48,730 bases of DNA from Treponema sp. (GTDB lineage Bacteria > Spirochaetota > Spirochaetia > Treponematales > Treponemataceae), in assembly GCA_017963165.1 (NCBI GenBank), contig JAGCTZ010000088.1, positions 1 to 48,730 on the forward strand, written 5' to 3'. Of the stretch, positions 44,135 through 48,730 are shown piece after piece (positions within the stretch are counted from its first letter, which is position 1; the number at the start of each line of letters is the position of its first letter). The notes beneath the pieces were generated by a model, which was not told the DNA's origin, did not search any database, and saw only the letters and a list, made by a program, of their open reading frames with translations. The position numbers and the translations under genes are program-made.

Positions 44135-44273
44135 AGGTTACAGGTGCTAGGTTCTAGGTGCTAGGGTTTTAGGGGCGGAGCCCCTAGGCGAAGGGGTAGC
44201 GAGCAACAAAGTGCGAGCGAGGGGAAGGCTTTCCCCTACATTCCTGAAACCTAGAACCTAAAACCTAGCACCT
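44135..44273 (+). repeat. MITE-like element B (serC-serA gap)
   Basis: Left end 7-mers AGGTTAC-AGGTGCT-AGGTTCT-AGGTGCT and right end AACCTAG-AACCTAA-AACCTAG-CACCT form imperfect inverted termini. The core has GGGGCGGAGCCCCTAGGCGA (44172-44191) and GGGGAAGGCTTTCCCC. It is the reverse-complement arrangement of element A, so serC sits between inverted copies. No ORF. Confidence 0.75.
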
Positions 44274-44293
44274 CAATCAAAAGGAGAAACATT

Positions 44294-45472
44294 ATGTTCA
44301 AAATTCAAACATTAAACAAAATAGCCACAGTCGGTCTTAATCAACTGGACCGCGATAACTACGAAATTGCTACAGATATTAATAACCCGGATGCTATTCT
44401 GGTACGTTCTGCAGATATGCACGAAATGCAGCTTTCTGACAACGTAAAGGCTGTTGCACGTGCAGGTGCCGGTACAAACAATATCCCAATTCCTGAACTT
44501 ACAGAAAAGGGTGTTGTTGTATTCAATACTCCAGGTGCAAACGCTAACGCTGTAAAAGAGCTTGTTATGCTTGCCCTCCTCCTTTCAAGCCGTCCTGTAA
44601 TTGACGCTAACAAGTGGGTAAAAGGACTTTCTGGAAAAGGCGACGAGATTCCTGATCTTGCAGAAAAAGGAAAGAGCCAGTTTGTTGGTCCAGAATTGAT
44701 GGGAAAAACACTTGGTGTAATTGGTCTTGGTGCCATTGGTGATATGGTTGCTAACCTTGCACTTCACTTTGGAATGAACGTAATTGGTTATGATCCATTC
44801 CTTTCTGTAAACTCAGCTTTGAAACTCGACAAAAAAGTTCAGATTTCTGAAACACTCGACAGCCTTTATGCAAAGTGTGATTACATTACAATTCACGTTC
44901 CACAGACAAACGATACAAAGGGCATGATCAATGCTGCTGCAATCAAGAACATGAAGGACGGAGTTCGCATTATCAACATCGCTCGTGGTGGTCTTGTAAA
45001 CAATGCAGATATTATCGCAGCTCTTGATTCAGGAAAAGTTTCAGCCCTCATCACAGACTTTGCTGCAGAAGAATTGCTCAACCATCCAAAGGTTGTTTGT
45101 ATGCCTCACCTTGGAGCATCTACTCCGGAAGCAGAAGACAACTGTGCTGTTATGGCTGCTGCTCAGCTTAAGGACTTCCTCGAAAAAGGAAATATCGTAA
45201 ACTCTGTAAACTTCCCTAAGACAGTTACAGACAACCCTATTCCAGCCGGCGGAACTCGTCTTTGTATCAGCCACAAAAACATTCCTGATACAATCTCTAA
45301 GTTCACAACAATTCTTGGTGAAGCAAAGCTTAATATTTCAGGCTACATCAACCAGGCCCGCGGCGACGTTGCTTACAACATCATCGACGTAGACGGTGTT
45401 GTTACAGACGACATCATCGAAAAGCTCAAGGCTTGCGATACAGTAAATAGAGTTAGACCTATTTTTGGTTAA
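44294..45472 (+). CDS. serA: D-3-phosphoglycerate dehydrogenase
   Basis: A 392-residue NAD-dependent dehydrogenase for the first step of serine synthesis from 3-phosphoglycerate. The Rossmann motif GLGAIG is at 144-149. The catalytic Arg231 is in NIARGGLVNN, the acidic partner is near 259-260, and His272 is in MPHLGASTPEAEDN. A C-terminal ACT domain from about 322 (ISHKNIPDTISKFTTILGEAKLNISG) suggests serine feedback. AAAGGAG precedes the ATG. It follows serC after element B; both are probably read from the same region, though the element may act as a partial terminator. Confidence 0.96.
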   Translation: MFKIQTLNKIATVGLNQLDRDNYEIATDINNPDAILVRSADMHEMQLSDNVKAVARAGAGTNNIPIPELTEKGVVVFNTPGANANAVKELVMLALLLSSRPVIDANKWVKGLSGKGDEIPDLAEKGKSQFVGPELMGKTLGVIGLGAIGDMVANLALHFGMNVIGYDPFLSVNSALKLDKKVQISETLDSLYAKCDYITIHVPQTNDTKGMINAAAIKNMKDGVRIINIARGGLVNNADIIAALDSGKVSALITDFAAEELLNHPKVVCMPHLGASTPEAEDNCAVMAAAQLKDFLEKGNIVNSVNFPKTVTDNPIPAGGTRLCISHKNIPDTISKFTTILGEAKLNISGYINQARGDVAYNIIDVDGVVTDDIIEKLKACDTVNRVRPIFG

Positions 45473-45485
45473 TTAGATTTTGAAG

Positions 45486-45507
45486 CCCTTCGACAAGCTC
45501 GGGGACC
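45486..45507 (+). repeat. REP-like palindrome after serA
   Basis: CCCTTCGACAAGCTCGGGG plus ACC differs from the 41974 copy by two bases. It lies 13 bases after the serA stop, directly before the strong terminator hairpin. Confidence 0.75.
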
Positions 45508-45508
45508 A

Positions 45509-45554
45509 CAGAAGGGAAACGCCTTCTGTATATATCAGATGCGTTTCCCTTCTG
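45509..45554. terminator. Strong terminator hairpin between serA and the SUMF1-like gene
   Basis: CAGAAGGGAAACGC (45509-45522) and GCGTTTCCCTTCTG (45541-45554) are perfect 14-bp inverted arms with an 18-base loop that can pair further (TCTG/CAGA). Only a moderate T-rich run follows on the plus strand. Between convergent genes it can serve both. Confidence 0.85.
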
Positions 45555-45563
45555 TTAGTTCAT

Positions 45564-46493
45564 TTATTTTGCAGTTCTTACGACACGTAATCCAATGGCA
45601 TTTCCAGTCATATTTGGAGACACTTCTCCTTCTCGGAAGATAAGATTAGTACATGAACGTATTGTTGTAGAACCACCTCCACGACAAACACGATTCTCTC
45701 CGTTTTCAGGTCCTGTTTCTTTTGTTGTAACAGAAATTTTGCTATACCAATCCCAGCACCATTCATCAACATTTCCATTCAAATCATAAATACCAAGTGC
45801 TGTAGGCTTTTTTGTTTTTATTACATGAGGATGATTCCATTCGGCTTCTCCACCACTGCTGTTTCCAGCCAACCACGCAACCTCATCCTGATTGTTACTT
45901 CCTGCATAAATAAACTGTTCTTCGGGTAATCCGCCATTTCCACCTCGGGCGATATATTCCCACTCTGCTTCCGTAGGCAAACGGTAACCATTTGCTTTAA
46001 AATTACAAACAACTTTATTCCATTCCAAAACAACAGAAAGAGGATATGGCGCTTTATATTTTGGATTTTTCTTATCATTATTTGATTCAATCTTATACCA
46101 TTTGGTCGGATCAGTAGTACCATTTAGTGTATAAACTGGTTTATAACCTTCTGCAATCGATCTTAAATTGCAATATAAAATTGCATCATACCAGGTAACA
46201 TGATACGCAGGATAGTCAGCACCTATAACATCATCTTCCCATTGATTCCTAAAAATACAATATTGATTATATTCTTCCTGTGTAACTTCATGTTCACAAA
46301 CATACATAGAGGGAATATGTACAACACGATTTTCAATAAAAACCTCAGAACCTTTTACAGAATCTGTAATTACAGCACCTTCTATTTTAATAAAATCATT
46401 CTCCAGCGTTTTAGTTTTTTTAACAACAACCGAAGTACTTTTGCAGGAAATAAAAGCAAAAATAAAAACTAACAATACATACAGTCTTTTCAT
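45564..46493 (-). CDS. SUMF1/formylglycine-generating-enzyme-family lipoprotein
   Basis: A 309-residue exported protein. The signal ends in a lipobox (FAFISC, Cys at residue 17), so it is probably a lipoprotein. The rest is a SUMF1-type fold: VTQEEYNQYCIFRNQW, YPAYHVTWYDAILYCNLRSIAEG, GYRLPTEAEWEYIARGG, LGIYDLNGNVDEWCWDWY and the closing GLRVVRTAK. Two cysteines sit near the end (VCRGGGSTTIRSC), but the strict catalytic Cys spacing of true formylglycine enzymes is not obvious, so a binding or structural role is as likely. Treponemes carry many such lipoproteins. Convergent with serA across the terminator. Confidence 0.85.
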   Translation of the reverse strand: MKRLYVLLVFIFAFISCKSTSVVVKKTKTLENDFIKIEGAVITDSVKGSEVFIENRVVHIPSMYVCEHEVTQEEYNQYCIFRNQWEDDVIGADYPAYHVTWYDAILYCNLRSIAEGYKPVYTLNGTTDPTKWYKIESNNDKKNPKYKAPYPLSVVLEWNKVVCNFKANGYRLPTEAEWEYIARGGNGGLPEEQFIYAGSNNQDEVAWLAGNSSGGEAEWNHPHVIKTKKPTALGIYDLNGNVDEWCWDWYSKISVTTKETGPENGENRVCRGGGSTTIRSCTNLIFREGEVSPNMTGNAIGLRVVRTAK

Positions 46494-46633
46494 ATTTTTT
46501 CCTCATTATTCTTATCAGATGATTCAACGTATAGCGGTATTACAAACATCCTTTCAAAAAAATTATAACGCACCATATTTTTGAAATCAATTCTATATAT
46601 AATTTTTTCTATATTTACATTATAGTAATTCTG

Positions 46634-48226
46634 ATGACCAAAATACTCTGCACCACCCTTTTAGTTGAAAAATCTCCTCAGGCGCTGCCATTGGGTGCGG
46701 CTTGCGTTGCTTCGGCAATTAAGCATTACGCGGGGACGGAAAAGGAATGCGACGTAAAACTGATTTCTTTTAGCCGGGAAGATAAAGAAATCACGGCGCG
46801 AAAATCTGACAAAGAGAAGGCGGATTATATTACTGACCGTTTGCTTCAGGAAAATCCTCAGATTGTCTGTATGTCTGTTTTTGTTTGGAACAGGACTATT
46901 TTTGAACTATGTGCACAGCGGCTTCACAAACAGAATATCATCATAATTGCGGGCGGACCGGAAATTACTGCACATCCGGAAGTTTTCGAAAACACATTTG
47001 ATTATACAGTTACAGGCGAAGGCGAAATAAAAGTCCCAAGACTTATTGAAAGTATTCTTTTTAATAAACCTTATGAACCGGATACTTTTCCAAAATCGTT
47101 AGATCTCAAAGATATTCCAAGTCCTTACCTTGACGGAACAATTGACCCTACAGAATTTTGCGGAGCCCTATGGGAACTTGCACGCGGCTGCCCATTCAAA
47201 TGCTCTTACTGCTATGAATCAAAAGGCGAAAAAACTGTACGGCTTTTTCCAGAAGAACGCATAGATAAAGAACTGGAACTTTTTGCCCGCAAGAAGGTTC
47301 CACAGGTTTTTGTACTGGATCCAACCTACAATGCAAATAAAGAACGCGCACTTGCCCTCCTCAAAAAAATTGCGCGAACAACGCCAGACACTTTTTACTA
47401 TTTTGAAGCTCGCGCAGAATTCATAGACCATCAGCTGGCAAAGGCTTTTACTAAGATTCCGTGTGCCCTGCAGATTGGACTCCAGAGTGCAGATGAAAAT
47501 GTACTCCGCAAAGTAAACCGCCCGTTCAATAAAAAGATTTTTGTAAAAAACATAGGAATCTTAAACCAGGAAGGAGTAACCTTTGGGCTGGATCTTATAT
47601 ACGGACTTCCCGGTGAAACATTCGGTTCCTTCTGCCAGGGAATAAATTTTACAGCTTCACTCTACCCGAACAACCTTGAAATTTTCTGCCTTTCTGTACT
47701 ACCGGGAACTGACCTTTTTGATCGCGCTGCTGAATTGAATCTAACTTTTGAAAATACTCCGCCTTACAACATCATCAAGACAGATAAGTTTTCTCCTGCA
47801 GACAAACAAAAAGCTTTTGAACTTTCGCAAGCCTGCACATATTTTTACAACGACGGCCGCGCAGTTCCATGGTTTATGACAATATGCCGTTCCCTCAAAA
47901 CAAAACCTGCAGCATTCTTTGAACAGTTTTATGATTATGCTGGCAAAAACAAAATCACACTTGACTGCTGTGAACACAAAATAATAGAAGAAAATCAGAT
48001 TAAGTTTATAACTTCACTTTATAAACAGCGCCAGCTCGACCGTTATACAAAGGCTGCTGCAGATATCATCCGCTTTAATGGAGCAATTTCGCGTAAAACT
48101 GCAACGGGGATTTCTGAAAAAATCCGCCTAACCTACCCGCCGGAATATATAGATTCTCAATACAGTCTTGACCTGGACTTTTTTGTAAAGAACGTACGCC
48201 AAAAGCCATGCGAAATAAAAATATAA
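46634..48226 (+). CDS. Radical SAM protein with N-terminal B12-binding domain
   Basis: A 530-residue radical SAM enzyme of the BchE-like class. The N-terminal cobalamin-type Rossmann region (about 1-145: LPLGAACVASAIKHY, VCMSVFVWNRTIFE, IIAGGPEITAHPE, TVTGEGE) lacks an evident DxHxxG lower-ligand motif. The cluster motif is C186-x3-C190-x2-C193 in RGCPFKCSYCYESKGEK. Later blocks: ALQIGLQSADENVLRKVNRPFNKK and GLDLIYGLPGET. The C-terminal 160 residues match the DUF4080 style. Substrate unknown. A TATAGT ends 7 bases before the ATG, with no ribosome site, so a leaderless mRNA is likely. Confidence 0.88.
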   Translation: MTKILCTTLLVEKSPQALPLGAACVASAIKHYAGTEKECDVKLISFSREDKEITARKSDKEKADYITDRLLQENPQIVCMSVFVWNRTIFELCAQRLHKQNIIIIAGGPEITAHPEVFENTFDYTVTGEGEIKVPRLIESILFNKPYEPDTFPKSLDLKDIPSPYLDGTIDPTEFCGALWELARGCPFKCSYCYESKGEKTVRLFPEERIDKELELFARKKVPQVFVLDPTYNANKERALALLKKIARTTPDTFYYFEARAEFIDHQLAKAFTKIPCALQIGLQSADENVLRKVNRPFNKKIFVKNIGILNQEGVTFGLDLIYGLPGETFGSFCQGINFTASLYPNNLEIFCLSVLPGTDLFDRAAELNLTFENTPPYNIIKTDKFSPADKQKAFELSQACTYFYNDGRAVPWFMTICRSLKTKPAAFFEQFYDYAGKNKITLDCCEHKIIEENQIKFITSLYKQRQLDRYTKAAADIIRFNGAISRKTATGISEKIRLTYPPEYIDSQYSLDLDFFVKNVRQKPCEIKI

Positions 48227-48247
48227 TTTTTTCAAAAAAAAATACTT

Positions 48248-48284
48248 ATTACCTATTGACATAGTAGGTAATAGTTAGTAATAT
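48248..48284 (+). promoter_or_regulatory. Promoter with palindromic operator for the Cys-peptide/UroD-family unit
   Basis: TTGACA (48256-48261), a 17-bp spacer and TAATAT (48279-48284) form the promoter. The -35 lies inside ATTACCTA (48248-48255) ... TAGGTAAT (48265-48272), a perfect 8-bp inverted repeat with a 9-base spacer, the layout of a MarR-type repressor site. No regulator gene is seen in the window. Confidence 0.65.
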
Positions 48285-48321
48285 GCATACATAAAATAAA
48301 AACACACACAGGAGGTACAAA

Positions 48322-48399
48322 ATGAAACTTTTCTTTGAAAAACTTGTTCGTGAAAATTTCCGCAACGGACGAATGTGCCTCTGTTGTCTCTGCAACTAG
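48322..48399 (+). CDS. 25-residue peptide with Cys-rich C-terminus, likely leader peptide
   Basis: A short ORF with a good AGGAGG site 6 bases before its ATG. The first 17 residues are basic and amphipathic (MKLFFEKLVRENF...), and it ends MCLCCLCN, with Cys at residues 19, 21, 22 and 24 just before the stop. Consecutive Cys codons at the end of a leader ORF are the hallmark of peptides that stall ribosomes when Cys-tRNA is scarce. A hairpin begins at its last base and two alternative stems follow before the next gene. An alternative is a metal-binding or modified peptide. It has its own promoter, so it is less likely to belong with the radical SAM gene. Confidence 0.7.
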   Translation: MKLFFEKLVRENFRNGRMCLCCLCN

Positions 48400-48485
48400 A
48401 CTGAAAGTCCTTTAGTCTTAAGAAATCTCGTGAAATATCAGATTTATCATCTAAGAAATGTTATGCATTACTCAGCATTTCTTAA
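48399..48485 (+). promoter_or_regulatory. Attenuator-like alternative hairpins between leader ORF and UroD-family gene
   Basis: Three structures are visible. First, GACTGAA/TTTAGTC (48399-48417) starts at the last base of the leader stop. Second, TTAAGAAAT (48418-48426) can pair with ATTTCTTAA (48477-48485). Third, TAAGAAATG (48452-48460) can pair with CATTTCTTA (48476-48484). The second and third compete for the same strand, a classic switch layout. No U-run follows, so control may act on translation; AGGAG begins at 48491, six bases after. Confidence 0.6.
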
Positions 48486-48502
48486 TAAACAGGAGTAAAT
48501 AT

Positions 48503-48730
48503 ATGTCAAATAAACGACAGCTTATATTTGATACATTCAACAACAAGACAACAGAGCGTGTTCCAGTGGGATTCTGGTTTCATTTTACACAGAATGAAAT
48601 CCTTTCGGTTTATGACCATCCCGAAATGCGCGAACAGAATCTTAGCGGTCATAAAAAGTTTGTTCAGAGCTTTAAGCCTGATTTTGTTAAGCTTATGAGC
48701 GACGGCTACTTTTTTGAACCTGAAACGGCA
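48503..48730 (+). CDS. Uroporphyrinogen-decarboxylase-family protein, N-terminal part (cut by window edge)
   Basis: The first 76 residues of a UroD-fold protein. The opening KRQLIFDTFNNKTTERVPVG and FWFHF, then FKPDFVKLMSDGYFFEP, are typical of UroD-like proteins of anaerobes. Those include corrinoid-dependent methyltransferases (MtaA/MtbA-like) as well as true HemE. The GFWFHF and SDGYF forms suit the methyltransferase-like branch more than haem synthesis, but only the start is visible. AGGAG lies 8 bases upstream of the ATG. The gene sits behind the Cys-rich leader ORF and an operator-bearing promoter. Confidence 0.8.
   Translation, partial: MSNKRQLIFDTFNNKTTERVPVGFWFHFTQNEILSVYDHPEMREQNLSGHKKFVQSFKPDFVKLMSDGYFFEPETA

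Noticed and set aside
46634..48399. Ribosomally made peptide cluster: B12 radical SAM enzyme plus Cys-rich peptide
   Set aside because: The peptide has its own promoter and operator after the radical SAM gene, the enzyme has no peptide-recognition or SPASM part, and no exporter or protease is adjacent. Kept only as a weak alternative to the leader-peptide reading.

Overview
The window reads as chromosomal DNA of a low-GC spirochaete, most likely a free-living or host-associated Treponema with wide biosynthetic capacity. The clues are the LL-diaminopimelate aminotransferase route, giant spirochaete-style TPR and envelope proteins, a 1511-residue acyl-CoA dehydratase activase-like protein, and the gene order. 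That assignment is inference from protein character, not from a marker gene. No rRNA, tRNA, CRISPR array, prophage or complete insertion sequence was seen. The only mobile-type gene is one Rpn/PD-(D/E)XK transposase-family ORF. Small palindromic repeats are common.

Layout. 1-2.6 kb: end of cysK, then dapF-dapL (minus strand). 2.6-8.4 kb: pyrimidine/arginine entry, carA-carB1, an HD-domain nucleotidase, a Nudix hydrolase, then carB2. The carbamoyl-phosphate synthase large subunit is therefore split in two, with the halves 1.3 kb apart. 8.4-11.7 kb: hexuronate catabolism uxuA-GNAT-uxuB (minus). 11.9-12.8 kb: Rpn-family nuclease. 12.8-20.9 kb: a minus-strand envelope operon (secreted protein, TPR protein, outer-membrane barrel, ExbB, ExbD, TonB-like). 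20.9-25.4 kb: activase-like protein. 25.5-28.7 kb: membrane adenylate cyclase plus a coiled-coil membrane protein. 28.8-31.6 kb: murJ and an M24 aminopeptidase. 31.6-35.9 kb: LamG/FN3 secreted protein and a cytoplasmic TPR protein (minus). 36-41.8 kb: uvrC, a SulP transporter, a PTS EIIA, an unknown protein and a lytic transglycosylase. 42-45.5 kb: rex, serC, serA. 45.6-48.7 kb: SUMF1-type lipoprotein, B12-binding radical SAM protein, a Cys-rich 25-codon ORF and the start of a UroD-family gene.

Regulation is the most distinctive part. The dapF, carA and carB2 transcripts each carry a terminator-like hairpin plus U-run between promoter and ribosome binding site, and in each an ATG mini-ORF runs into the 5' arm. 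The UroD-family gene has an operator-like palindrome over its -35, a leader ORF ending in MCLCCLCN, and two mutually exclusive downstream hairpins. rex has a near-consensus Rex box just upstream of its promoter. Several genes have a -10 box only 5-8 nt before the start codon, which suggests leaderless mRNAs.

Two repeat families recur. One is a REP-like palindrome (CCCTTCGACAGGCTCAGGG). The other is a larger element with heptad-repeat ends, two copies of which flank serC in inverted orientation. A copy of the first and a relative of the second lie in frame inside carA.
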